In this document: one piece after another, positions 44,103 through 53,299 of the stretch
How the letters are laid out: every line of letters begins with the position of its first letter
Numbering within the stretch: the stretch's first letter is position 1
NCBI RefSeq assembly: GCF_003573545.1
Contig: NZ_QWET01000002.1
Location: 248,001-312,000, forward strand
Length of the DNA: 64,000 nucleotides
Direction of reading: 5' to 3'
DNA from: Mariniphaga sediminis
Lineage (GTDB): Bacteria > Bacteroidota > Bacteroidia > Bacteroidales > Prolixibacteraceae
Made by a program: the position numbers and the translations under genes
Notes under the pieces: model-generated
Database searches by the model: none
Told to the model about the DNA's origin: nothing
The model's input: only the letters and a program-made list of their open reading frames with translations

Positions 44103-45938
44103 TTATTCATTTTTTGAAGCCGGCTCTGCAAATGGTTTGTAAGGCCTGCCCCCTCCGGTAAACCCGGCATTTTTATAAAACTCAACAAACGTTAAACGTA
44201 TGGGATGCACAAATGCCCCCAGCGCCGACATAAATATGGTAATTCCATGCCCTACAACAAGGATGATGATCATCACCAAAGGTCCGAGAACCGGGATGTC
44301 GGGCTTCATACTCAAAGCCATACTGTTGAACACCAGTCCCAGAATAGCACTTGAAACCCCAAGTGCAAAAAGCCGGATGTACGAAAGAATGTCGCCAAGC
44401 AGGCTGGTAGCCATGCTGTAAACATCCCACAAACCAGCGCCAAAATTCATAAAAATGTTCCTCTTGGGATGATTAATCAACAGGATAAGCACACCCGCTA
44501 CAGCAAAGACGGCAATCTGGGCAATTCCGGCAACCTGGGGTGAAATTATTTCCTTCGTTTGTAAGCCGTAAACACTTCCAAATCCGACCATTAGCACCAG
44601 CCATCCTATAGTAGAGAGGGAATACAAGAATCCCCTCACACGGGTTATGTTGATCACTTTCAGTACCATGCCGAAAATAATCTGAATGACCCCGAAAATG
44701 ATGGCCAGATTGAATAACTTGTCAGTACTTATCATGTAAGTTTTTACGCTTTCCAGCCAGGGAATGTCGGAGTTGATCAAATCAATTCCGAAAAAGGTAC
44801 CGGTGAGTACTCCAAAAATAACGGTAGCTAATCCCAACCATTGAGCCAGACTCATCACCGATTTCAGGTTAGGCATTTTCTTTTTCATAAATTGGGCGGC
44901 TGCAATAATAATCAGTCCATACCCGGCATCGCCCAGCGAGAACCCGAAAAACATCATGTAAAATGGTGCAAAGAAAGGCACCAGATCGAGCTCTTTATGG
45001 TTAGGCAATTCGTACAGCTCCCCGATTACTTCATAGAGTTTGGCAAACCGGTTATTTTTCAGCAAAATCGGGACTTTATCCTCTTCTTCCGCCTTATCTG
45101 TAGTATGCAGAATTCTATTTTCTTCCAGATAGTTATCCAGTTCTGCCTTTTTAGTCTCGGGCACCCAGCCTTCCAACATTTTTACCTTCCCCTCAACCTC
45201 TTCTGTGGTTTGCAGTAAGGCATTTTGTTCTGCCAGTTGCTGCTGAATTTCATCATGGTAACTTTTCAGTAAAGGCTTACAGTAAAATGCAATCTGGTGC
45301 AGTTCGTGAGTCAGTGTCCCCGCATCACCTTCCCGTTTTTCGATCTCTTCCTTCACCTGGCTTAATGAGCGGTTGGGCAAGATCAGTTCATCGGCTCCCG
45401 ATATTTCATCGAATCCGTTTTCCGGAATTCCGTTTTCGGTTTTTTCGATTTTTACAAAATAACGGTACCCGTCCTGGTCGCCAATTACATGCAGGTAAAA
45501 TTTCTCTTCCCACTCCGGATTATATTTTCTTACGGGGCAAGACATAAACCGGATATGCACGCCTTGTCCTTCAAGATTTTGAACCTGCTTCCAGTCGAAA
45601 TTGCCCCACGGCACCAATTGTTTCTTCTCTTTTTCAAGCTGTAAAACCTGATGATGGTTATGCTCCATCTCCTTTTCCATGGCTTTCAGCCGGTTGAAAA
45701 CCTCTTCACCTGTTTTAAACGCAGGTTTGGTTTCCGATTTCTCCGGTTCCAGCATATCCAGCTTTTTGGCTGCTTTGTCTACCTCATTGAGGTGCCTGAA
45801 AAGCTCTTGCATTTCGGGAGTGGGTTCGTTGTTTTTAATGCTGATGTGCACCACGCCAATCTTCCGGATCTCCTTCAAAAAATCCTTATAAGCGGAATGA
45901 TACACCAGGAAAGCATATTTATACATCGGAACAATCAT
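44103..45938 (-). CDS. atpI: V-type ATPase subunit I (stator membrane subunit)
   Basis: A 611-residue subunit I/a. Residues 1-330 are the cytosolic, largely helical arm (e.g. YHSAYKDFLKEIRKIGVVHI and coiled coil MEKEMEHNHHQVLQLEKEKK). Residues about 340-605 hold the membrane helices with FGFSLGDAGYGLII and SYIRLFALGVSSAILGLVFN, which carries the essential Arg of the ion half-channel. With subunit K it forms the ion path. It overlaps subunit D by 4 bp. Confidence 0.94.
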   Translation of the reverse strand: MIVPMYKYAFLVYHSAYKDFLKEIRKIGVVHISIKNNEPTPEMQELFRHLNEVDKAAKKLDMLEPEKSETKPAFKTGEEVFNRLKAMEKEMEHNHHQVLQLEKEKKQLVPWGNFDWKQVQNLEGQGVHIRFMSCPVRKYNPEWEEKFYLHVIGDQDGYRYFVKIEKTENGIPENGFDEISGADELILPNRSLSQVKEEIEKREGDAGTLTHELHQIAFYCKPLLKSYHDEIQQQLAEQNALLQTTEEVEGKVKMLEGWVPETKKAELDNYLEENRILHTTDKAEEEDKVPILLKNNRFAKLYEVIGELYELPNHKELDLVPFFAPFYMMFFGFSLGDAGYGLIIIAAAQFMKKKMPNLKSVMSLAQWLGLATVIFGVLTGTFFGIDLINSDIPWLESVKTYMISTDKLFNLAIIFGVIQIIFGMVLKVINITRVRGFLYSLSTIGWLVLMVGFGSVYGLQTKEIISPQVAGIAQIAVFAVAGVLILLINHPKRNIFMNFGAGLWDVYSMATSLLGDILSYIRLFALGVSSAILGLVFNSMALSMKPDIPVLGPLVMIIILVVGHGITIFMSALGAFVHPIRLTFVEFYKNAGFTGGGRPYKPFAEPASKNE

Positions 45939-46543
45939 ACCTCAACCTCCTGTCTTTGTTTTTCCTGCCTGTCTTTTACAATCTTCTGTGCCGATTTCGA
46001 CAAATTGTCCTGATCTTCCAGGAACCGTTTTATCTTACGGATTGCATCCTGAAAGCCTGGAATTTGCACCTTTTCATAAAGGTTTACCTTTTGGGTTGTT
46101 TTTTTCCGGGCAAAATCAAGCAGTTCCATTTTCCGCAGAAATACTTCCCTTTCAATGGCAATCTCGGCAATTTTTCGGATGATCGCCATACCATCGGGAA
46201 ACCAAACCGGCTGGTTAAAAAGGTTGTCGGTGTTGGTTTCAAAAATGATTTTCTCCAGCACCGGCGTAAAAACCCCGGCAATTTTTTTCGAAGAAAGCTC
46301 TACATCTTTGATGCTTATAAGACTTTGATCAAACTCCCCCCACAGCCGGGCCATGGTTTCATACGAAGCAATCTGGCTGCTGTATTCCTCTTCAAGGGCA
46401 GCAGCCCTGTCTTTGGCCCGTTTCACCTCCACACGCAAAGCCGACTCCTTGTTTTTCAGTGTGGGCAATGCCCGTTCCCTGACCTTCAACTGCTTGTCAA
46501 GCGCCTGTAAAGCTGTTTTGTTATATTGAAATTTTATGGCCAC
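45935..46543 (-). CDS. atpD: V-type ATPase subunit D (central stalk)
   Basis: A 202-residue subunit with the long N- and C-terminal helices of the central shaft: KFQYNKTALQALDKQLKVRE and KKTTQKVNLYEKVQIPGFQD followed by AIRKIKRFLEDQ. The middle part is shorter and variable. It lies 18 bp downstream of subunit B and overlaps subunit I by 4 bp. Confidence 0.92.
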   Translation of the reverse strand: MAIKFQYNKTALQALDKQLKVRERALPTLKNKESALRVEVKRAKDRAAALEEEYSSQIASYETMARLWGEFDQSLISIKDVELSSKKIAGVFTPVLEKIIFETNTDNLFNQPVWFPDGMAIIRKIAEIAIEREVFLRKMELLDFARKKTTQKVNLYEKVQIPGFQDAIRKIKRFLEDQDNLSKSAQKIVKDRQEKQRQEVEV

Positions 46544-46561
46544 GTAATTTCTTTATTTGAT

Positions 46562-47881
46562 TTAACTCTTCCAGTACTTCTCAACCAGGCTCTCCCTAAT
46601 AGCTACCTCTGCCTTTTTAAAGTGTTTTGAGAAAAGATCCCAGGTAATATCGAGCATGGTATCTGTACCCACATTCACGTCGATGGCAAGAATGCTGTCG
46701 GAATATTCCCTGGCAAATTTCAGCGTACGTTCGTCATAGTCGGTCAGGTCGAAGCCGTTCTCCAGCTTGGTCCGTGCGTTAGCCGCATCAGCATACAAAC
46801 GGATGGCCGAGTTCATTACCTGCGGATGATCTTCACGGGTTTGTTTCCCGATTACCAACTGTTTCAAACGCGAAAGTGACCGGAACGGGTCAACGATTAC
46901 CTTCCCAATGTCGGAATCGCGACGAAGGAATAACTGCCCTTCCGTAATATACCCTGTGTTATCCGGAATAGCGTGGGTAATGTCCCCGCCAGACAGAGTG
47001 GTTACAGCAATAATGGTAATGGAACCTCCTGACGGAAACTGCACGGCTTTTTCATAAATTTTGGCCAGATCGGAATACAATGATCCCGGCATACTGTCTT
47101 TCGAAGGAATCTGATCCATACGGTTCGATACAATACTGAGTGCATCTGCGTACAGAGTCATATCAGTAAGCAACACCAAAACGCTTTCATTCTTATCTAC
47201 GGCAAAATATTCGGCGGCTGTCAATGCCATATCAGGAACCAACAGACGCTCTACCGGAGGATTCTCGGTGGTATTTACAAAACTGATAATCCGGTCGAGC
47301 GCTCCGGCATTGTCGAATACATTTTTAAAATAAAGGTAGTCGTCGTTGGTGAGCCCCATGCCGCCCAGGATAATCTTGTCGGCTTTTGCACGCAGGGCTA
47401 CCATTGCCATCACCTGGTTATAAGGTTGGTCGGGGTCGGCAAAAAACGGAATTTTCTGTCCCGACACCAGTGTATTGTTCAGGTCGATACCTGCAATACC
47501 TGTGGCAATAAGATTCGATGGCTGTTTACGGCGCACCGGATTTACCGAGGGGCTACCGATATCACGCACTTCTCCCTGAATTTCAGGCCCCCCGTCAATA
47601 GGAGCGCCATACGCGTTAAAAAAACGCCCGGCCAGTTCATCACTAACGGTTAACTGAGGCGGTTTTCCCAGAAAACTTACTTCAGCATTGGTTGGAATCC
47701 CTTCGGTCCCTTCAAAAATCTGAAGTGTAATATCGTCTCCGGTAATTTTTACCACCTGTGCCAGTTTGCCGTTCACGCTGGCAATCTCGTCATAGCCCAC
47801 GCCGTCGGCTTTTAACGTCACCGTAGCTTTGGTAATGTTGGTTAATTTGGTATATACTTTCTGAAATGCCTGGCTTTCCAT
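46562..47881 (-). CDS. atpB: V-type ATPase subunit B (non-catalytic)
   Basis: A 439-residue regulatory nucleotide-binding subunit. It begins FQKVYTKLTNITKATVTLKA and contains SGQKIPFFADPDQPYNQVMA where subunit A has its Walker A loop, so the catalytic lysine motif is absent. MALTAAEYFAVDKNESVLVL and GSLYSDLAKIYEKAVQFPSG are conserved. It alternates with subunit A in the hexamer. Confidence 0.95.
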   Translation of the reverse strand: MESQAFQKVYTKLTNITKATVTLKADGVGYDEIASVNGKLAQVVKITGDDITLQIFEGTEGIPTNAEVSFLGKPPQLTVSDELAGRFFNAYGAPIDGGPEIQGEVRDIGSPSVNPVRRKQPSNLIATGIAGIDLNNTLVSGQKIPFFADPDQPYNQVMAMVALRAKADKIILGGMGLTNDDYLYFKNVFDNAGALDRIISFVNTTENPPVERLLVPDMALTAAEYFAVDKNESVLVLLTDMTLYADALSIVSNRMDQIPSKDSMPGSLYSDLAKIYEKAVQFPSGGSITIIAVTTLSGGDITHAIPDNTGYITEGQLFLRRDSDIGKVIVDPFRSLSRLKQLVIGKQTREDHPQVMNSAIRLYADAANARTKLENGFDLTDYDERTLKFAREYSDSILAIDVNVGTDTMLDITWDLFSKHFKKAEVAIRESLVEKYWKS

Positions 47882-47916
47882 AGTATCTCTTTTTCAGTAT
47901 TAAATGTATGCCTTAA

Positions 47917-49683
47917 TTAATTTGCCTGCTTTTTAAGCAACTCATTCAGCGCTCCTTCGTGCTGTTTGAACTTATCCGACTCAAACTCGGAGTAGTTCAT
48001 CTGCTTGAACTCGTTAATCACCTCTTTGAAGAATGAACTCACATCTTCAAAATGGCTGAATACAAAGCTGCTGTCAACCACGTCCAACACTTTTGAAAGC
48101 ATGTATTGCTGACGTTTCATGGGAGTGGAAGCATCGATTTTATCAAAAGCATCCTGCTGCAAAATAACAAAATCAATAAGTTCCGATTTCCAGAAGGTTT
48201 CGTGGAAGCTGATGGGCACACCGTCGTCGCCCAGGATGTTTATTTGTTCCATGGCTTCTTTTCCGCGAAGAAGAACGTCTTTGGCTTTTGTTACTTCTTT
48301 GAGCCATGAGTCGCCTACATTCGTTTCAAGGTTTTCCTGTACCTCCGGATATTCAAGATATTTCGAGTAACTGTCAATAGGATCAATTGCCGGGTAACGC
48401 TTACTGTCGGCACGCGCCTGGCTAAGACCGTAAAAACAACGGGCGGCTTTCCGGGTACTTTCGGTAACCGGTTCTTTCAGGTTACCCCCTGCCGGCGACA
48501 CCGTACCGATAAACGTAATTGAACCGGTTTTTCCGTTGTTCAGGTAAACAAATCCTGCCCGCGAATAGAAGTTCGAAATAACCGCCGACAAGTCCATCGG
48601 GAAGGCATCTGGTCCGGGAAGTTCTTCCAACCGGTTCGACATTTCACGCAATGCCTGTGCCCAGCGCGAAGTAGAGTCTGCCATCAGCAGTACCTTCAAT
48701 CCCATGGCCCGGTAATATTCCCCAATGGTCATGGCCGTATAAACCGAAGCTTCACGGGCAGCCACCGGCATGTTGGATGTATTGGCAATAATGATGGTCC
48801 GCTCAATCAGCTTTTTACCAGTACGCGGGTCTTCCAATTCCGGAAATTCGGTAAAAATTTCCACCACCTCGTTGGCACGCTCCCCACAGGCTGCAATAAT
48901 TACAATATCCGCTTCAGCCTGTTTTGAAATAGCATGCTGCAAAACGGTTTTTCCTGTGCCGAACGGCCCCGGAATAAAACCAGTTCCTCCTTCGGTAATC
49001 GGATTTAACGTATCCATACACCGAACCCCTGTCTCCAGCAGTTTAAACGGACGCGGTTTCTCTTTGTAGGAGCCAATAGCCACTTTCACCGGCCATTTCT
49101 GCACCATTGTCAGATCGGTATCATTGCCATCATCATCGGTAACCACAGCAATTTTGTGGTCAACGGTATATTCGCCTTCGCTAACAATTTCTTTAATTTT
49201 GAATGTTCCTTTCATTTTGAACGGAACCATTACTTTATGCGGCTGGTCATTTTCATTTACCTCGCCAAGCCAGGCACCTGCCTGCACTTCGTCGCCTACT
49301 TTGACAATGGGTTTGAATTCCCATTTTTTCTCCCGGTTGAGCGGGTCGGTATATTCTCCGCGTTTCAGGAAAATACCTTCCATTTTGTCGAGGTCGTTTT
49401 GCAGCCCGTCATAATTTCGCGAAAGAATTCCGGGACCAAGAGTCACTTCGAGCAAATGCCCCTGAAACTCTGCCACCGATCCTGGCTTCAGGCCGCGGGT
49501 ACTTTCAAATACCTGTACATAGGCATGTTTCCCCACCACTTTAATCACCTCCGCCATCAACCGCTCTTTTTCCAAAGAGATATAACAAATTTCATTTTGG
49601 GCAATCGGCCCGTTCACTTCTACCATAACAAGGTTGGAAACGATACCAACCACTTTGCCTGTTGTTTTATTTTCTTTTTCCAT
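47917..49683 (-). CDS. atpA: V-type ATPase subunit A (catalytic)
   Basis: A 588-residue catalytic subunit. The Walker A loop GPFGTGKT is at residues 239-246; before it is the V-type-specific non-homologous insert (about 110-200). The Walker B region reads KVLLMADSTSRWAQALREMS, followed by EELPGPDAFPMDLSAVISNF. Length fits A/V-type alpha subunits. The gene overlaps the end of the DUF2764 gene by 17 bp, so coupling is tight. Confidence 0.97.
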   Translation of the reverse strand: MEKENKTTGKVVGIVSNLVMVEVNGPIAQNEICYISLEKERLMAEVIKVVGKHAYVQVFESTRGLKPGSVAEFQGHLLEVTLGPGILSRNYDGLQNDLDKMEGIFLKRGEYTDPLNREKKWEFKPIVKVGDEVQAGAWLGEVNENDQPHKVMVPFKMKGTFKIKEIVSEGEYTVDHKIAVVTDDDGNDTDLTMVQKWPVKVAIGSYKEKPRPFKLLETGVRCMDTLNPITEGGTGFIPGPFGTGKTVLQHAISKQAEADIVIIAACGERANEVVEIFTEFPELEDPRTGKKLIERTIIIANTSNMPVAAREASVYTAMTIGEYYRAMGLKVLLMADSTSRWAQALREMSNRLEELPGPDAFPMDLSAVISNFYSRAGFVYLNNGKTGSITFIGTVSPAGGNLKEPVTESTRKAARCFYGLSQARADSKRYPAIDPIDSYSKYLEYPEVQENLETNVGDSWLKEVTKAKDVLLRGKEAMEQINILGDDGVPISFHETFWKSELIDFVILQQDAFDKIDASTPMKRQQYMLSKVLDVVDSSFVFSHFEDVSSFFKEVINEFKQMNYSEFESDKFKQHEGALNELLKKQAN

Positions 49684-50533
49684 ATGTTATCGCGAATTCT
49701 TCAGGAAATTCAAAATTGGATTGTAATTCTTCTAATAACTGGTTAAATATTTGTTGGCCCTTTTCTTTGTCGAGTTCAAACCAGCGCTCCACAATAAAAA
49801 GTTTCTGAACAAACGCCAGCACTTTTTCAATAGTGAAATAATTAAAAAAGGTTATTTCATCCAGAATATGCCACAAATGATTATCGAGTTTCAGTTCCCT
49901 GTCCAGGATATTCTCTATCTCGAAAATCTGAACGATACTCTCGATATCGTTGATTTCATTGGAAAGTCCAAAATCACGCGAACGGCTTTTTTTCAGGGCG
50001 TGGCTTACTTCATCGTCGCCAATAATGGCATCCTCAAAAGGAATACTGTGCTTTCGCCCGTTCAAAGCCAGCATAATATTGGCCATGTTTTGTTTGTATT
50101 CTGCAAATGCCGCTACAAATTCATTCCCCGAGCCGGCCAACGTTTTATACCACCTTTCCGTAAGAAATTTTACGGTAGCTACTTTGGGAAACTCTTCTTC
50201 ATCATCGTGGTAAAACTCAATAAAGTCGGAAAAATAGGAAGGGAATGCCGAAGTATCAATCAGCTCAAATTGTTTTTTATCGACAAGCTGTTCAAGGCTT
50301 TCTCGGGTGTAATTTCCGCGTTCGTCCCACTCAAACTCACCGCCAAACAAAAGGTTGATTAAATTCTCGTGATCCCACGGCAGGTAAAATAACTTCACCA
50401 GTTCAAAATCTGACGCATGAAGTTCTTCCCGCAGATAATCGCGCAACTCCACCGATGAAAAGTGGAGCTTTTTATCATCAGGAATAAGATCGGGCAAGCC
50501 TGCTACCAGGCAGTAGTAGTTCCGCTTATTCAT
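49667..50533 (-). CDS. DUF2764 protein of the V-ATPase operon
   Basis: A 288-residue protein starting MNKRNYYCLVAGLPDLIPDD, the signature opening of DUF2764. In Bacteroidota and spirochaetes it sits where other genomes encode subunit C, the socket that joins rotor and stalk, and is thought to replace it (inference from position and helical character). It is soluble and mainly helical, with no catalytic motif. It overlaps subunit E by 4 bp upstream and subunit A by 17 bp downstream. Confidence 0.9.
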   Translation of the reverse strand: MNKRNYYCLVAGLPDLIPDDKKLHFSSVELRDYLREELHASDFELVKLFYLPWDHENLINLLFGGEFEWDERGNYTRESLEQLVDKKQFELIDTSAFPSYFSDFIEFYHDDEEEFPKVATVKFLTERWYKTLAGSGNEFVAAFAEYKQNMANIMLALNGRKHSIPFEDAIIGDDEVSHALKKSRSRDFGLSNEINDIESIVQIFEIENILDRELKLDNHLWHILDEITFFNYFTIEKVLAFVQKLFIVERWFELDKEKGQQIFNQLLEELQSNFEFPEEFAITYGKRK

Positions 50534-51144
50534 TTTCCCTCCTCAAAAAGCAGTTGACTGGTTTTGGGACGCAGGTACCCTTTCAGGAAGTTGGTAAAAT
50601 CCTCATCGGTAAAGCTGATGAGATAACTCCCGTCCGCCGGTCCGATTTTGAATCCGGACTTCACGTTTTGGGCAAAAGAAACTTCCAGGCCTTTATTCAA
50701 CTCGTCGGCCAGGTTGTTTTTGAAAAAGCTTTCCAGTTGTCCCCTGTCTTGTTCAGGCAGAATAACCTTCAAATCGAAACTTTCCTTTTCCATCCAACCT
50801 TTCACCACGCCAGAAATTAATGTCTGCAGGTAGTCTTTGTCGGCAAAAAGTTCTTTCACCGAAGGTTGAATTACTTTCATGGCGATGAGCGAGGTAATTT
50901 CCTGCTTCATAGCCGAAACAGCCTGGTTCAATGTCATTTTAATCTCCGAATCCACCTGCTTTTTCAATTCCTGCGCTTTATCATTCGCGTCGGCAATCAG
51001 CTTTTCCGCTTCTTTCTGTGCATTTTTTTCAATGTCCGAAGCCTTTTCCCTGGCCTCTTTCACAATGGCTTCTGCTTCCTCCTTCGCTTTTTGAACGCCT
51101 TCGTTGTAAATGGTTTCGGTTAATTCCTGAATTTTTGAATTCAT
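50530..51144 (-). CDS. atpE: V-type ATPase subunit E (peripheral stalk)
   Basis: A 204-residue first gene of the operon. The N-terminal half is a charged coiled coil typical of stator E (NEGVQKAKEEAEAIVKEARE, KASDIEKNAQKEAEKLIADA). The C-terminal head has GWMEKESFDLKVILPEQDRG and GPADGSYLISFTDEDFTNFL. The ATG follows a short A/T-rich leader. No G/H partner, F or C subunit gene is present in the operon. Confidence 0.9.
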   Translation of the reverse strand: MNSKIQELTETIYNEGVQKAKEEAEAIVKEAREKASDIEKNAQKEAEKLIADANDKAQELKKQVDSEIKMTLNQAVSAMKQEITSLIAMKVIQPSVKELFADKDYLQTLISGVVKGWMEKESFDLKVILPEQDRGQLESFFKNNLADELNKGLEVSFAQNVKSGFKIGPADGSYLISFTDEDFTNFLKGYLRPKTSQLLFEEGK

Positions 51145-51739
51145 ATATTCCTGATGTTTAAAAATTCATTTATATTGAAATTTTTCTTTATTTAAAAGAA
51201 AATATATTCTCTATCCTGAAAAATACTTCCTTTTCAAAGGGTTGTAAATGTACTAACAAGATTTTAATAAGACGGAAGGAAAATTACCTTAATTTTGGGT
51301 TTTATGTCGCAAAATATGTTTTAAGATCGGTACAAAAAATACGGAAAAAGCGAAAAAAAGGGATTTATAAAAGATTAAAATTATGATATCACACCCTTAA
51401 CAAACAACTCATTACAAAACAAAATAATGAATCAACCCAACACTTTTAAGTGACTATTTTGAGGAATGGAAGGTTTTTTAATCTTTTAATATTGGCTTAA
51501 CGTTAGAACATTTTCCCCAATATAATTTTAGTACGCAATGTTATTTTGAGTATGAACCATGGGTTGAAGTTAGCATTGCCCAAAGAGCTAAATTTTCTAT
51601 GATTCAAAAATTACTACGCTTGATCACAGGAATGGAATATCTTCTTATCATTCAACCTTAATTTGCTTTTTGATTTTGTTCGGAGACAGAGAAATACTAA
51701 TTCCGGATTTCATTAAACAGAAATACAATTCATACCACT
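51145..51739. other. Intergenic stretch without a clear gene
   Basis: The left part holds the AT-rich leader of the V-ATPase operon. On the plus strand an open frame of 59 codons (51482-51661, containing HFPQYNFSTQCYFEYEPWVE and ending LIIQP) has no start codon near its beginning and is preceded in frame by EEWKVF and a stop. It looks like a gene relic but matches no family I know. Otherwise nothing is seen. Confidence 0.4.
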
Positions 51740-52867
51740 CTATGAATTACTTTTTGCCGGTAGAGAGAAATAAAAAACAGTCCCATTCCCGGGCTCACTT
51801 TCTACCCATATTTCCCCTTCGTTTTTTTCAACAAAGTCTTTGCAAATAATCAGACCAAGGCCGGTACCTTTTTCCCCTTCGGTCCCTAAATTCGAGTGAT
51901 TTTCGTCGGGATGAAATAGGCAGGGTATTTTTTCTTTCTGAATTCCCACGCCCGTATCCTTTACGCCAACAACAACCATTTCATCAGAGTTTTTGGCGGA
52001 AACCGAAATGGTTCCTCCCCGGTAAGCAAACTTTATGGCATTGGAAATGAGGTTACGCATTACAATGGTCATCATTTCCTCATCGGCATAAATAATTGTT
52101 TCGGGAGAAATATTGTTTTTAAAACGAATCTCTTTCTGCAAGGCATTCTGCCCCAAAAGGCCAAAGCATTTTTCCACAATAAAATGAATCGCAAGATTCT
52201 GAGGTGAAACAGTCAGCTTTTGCCGCTGTGCCCGCGACCATGTCAACAGGTTCTCCAACAAATCGGAGACAGACGTGGATAATTGATAAATAATTTTGTT
52301 GTACTTTCTTATTTCATCACAGGAATATTTATCAAAACCATTTTCAATGAGTTCCGAAAAGCCCAGAATATTGTTTAAAGGTCCCTTGAGATCGTGACCA
52401 ATAATAGAAAACAGTTTGTCTTTGGTGGCATTAAGTTCTTGTAATTGTGCTTCACTTTTTTTCAGCGCCTGCTCTGCTCTTACACGCTCGGTAATATCAT
52501 TTGCCGTGGAAATTACCCCGTCAATTTTTCCCGAAGGTTTGCGATGCGGGTAAAAATTCATTTCCAATACTTTAACCTCTCCATTTGGTATTTTACCTTC
52601 ATACTGTAAAAAGACAGGTTGGCCGGCCAGACACTTTTCCATGCCGGGTTTTAGCTTCTTCTCAAAATTTTCGGCACCCCATATTTTTTCCACGGTCTCT
52701 CCAATGGTTTCATTGGTTTCCTTTCCGTAAAAATTATTAAACGCATTATTAACAAATATATACCGGTAATTACTACCGATAAAAGATGCAGGTTCGAAGA
52801 TGGTATTCAAAATCTCCTTCTGATAGTGAAAGTATCTGTTTTTGCGTTTCTTATTGGATTGTTTCAT
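51740..52867 (-). CDS. PAS-domain sensor histidine kinase (soluble)
   Basis: A 375-residue cytosolic kinase. A PAS domain (about residues 20-130: IFEPASFIGSNYRYIFVNNA, FYPHRKPSGKIDGVISTAND) is joined by a short coiled coil to HisKA with FSIIGHDLKGPLNNILGFSE (His158) and HATPase (NLISNAIKFAYRGG, DTGVGI, GTGLGLIICKDF). The ATG at 52867 is preferred; a TTG seven codons further upstream also lies in frame. No response regulator is adjacent, so it is an orphan. It diverges from nothing recognisable and is separate from the V-ATPase operon. Confidence 0.9.
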   Translation of the reverse strand: MKQSNKKRKNRYFHYQKEILNTIFEPASFIGSNYRYIFVNNAFNNFYGKETNETIGETVEKIWGAENFEKKLKPGMEKCLAGQPVFLQYEGKIPNGEVKVLEMNFYPHRKPSGKIDGVISTANDITERVRAEQALKKSEAQLQELNATKDKLFSIIGHDLKGPLNNILGFSELIENGFDKYSCDEIRKYNKIIYQLSTSVSDLLENLLTWSRAQRQKLTVSPQNLAIHFIVEKCFGLLGQNALQKEIRFKNNISPETIIYADEEMMTIVMRNLISNAIKFAYRGGTISVSAKNSDEMVVVGVKDTGVGIQKEKIPCLFHPDENHSNLGTEGEKGTGLGLIICKDFVEKNEGEIWVESEPGNGTVFYFSLPAKSNS

Positions 52868-53299
52868 CTTGAAACTTTGTTTCGGCAATTAAAGCAATAT
52901 TGGTTCGGTATTTACATCAGAGATATCGGTTTTATTCTATTGATTTTCGCGGCCTAAAAATAAAAATGATTTCGTTCAAAAGCAAATGTTTGTTTACCCT
53001 AATTACCAGAAGTATAGCCCCGGAACGATTTATATTTATGATTCAATACAAAGAATTACTGCTCCTTTTTCCCTCCAGGTAATCACAAAATCTACAGCCT
53101 CTTTCGAACTGAAATTTTTATCCAATGCGATTCAACTTATGCAATCAAGAATCCATAACCTGCTCATCAGTCAATATTAACACGATATTCGGATGTAAAT
53201 TTTCGGTGTTGACCGGTGCAAACAAGAACAGAGATACAGAAAGGCAACCAGGTAGCAACGTATTTTCTCTGTTCTATTCTCCCTTGTTCCAACATTTTC
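52868..53299. other. Intergenic stretch without a clear gene
   Basis: About 430 bp between the PAS kinase start and the end of the first sulfatase gene. Short open frames on the plus strand lack protein-like composition. No hairpin of note was seen near the sulfatase stop. Confidence 0.4.

Noticed and set aside
45956-46510. 184-codon open frame antisense to the V-ATPase D gene
   Set aside because: It mirrors a well-supported ATPase subunit and has no protein-like motif or start context.
51482-51661. 59-codon open stretch between the V-ATPase operon and the PAS kinase
   Set aside because: No start codon near its beginning, in-frame stop just upstream and no recognisable homology; noted only as a possible relic.
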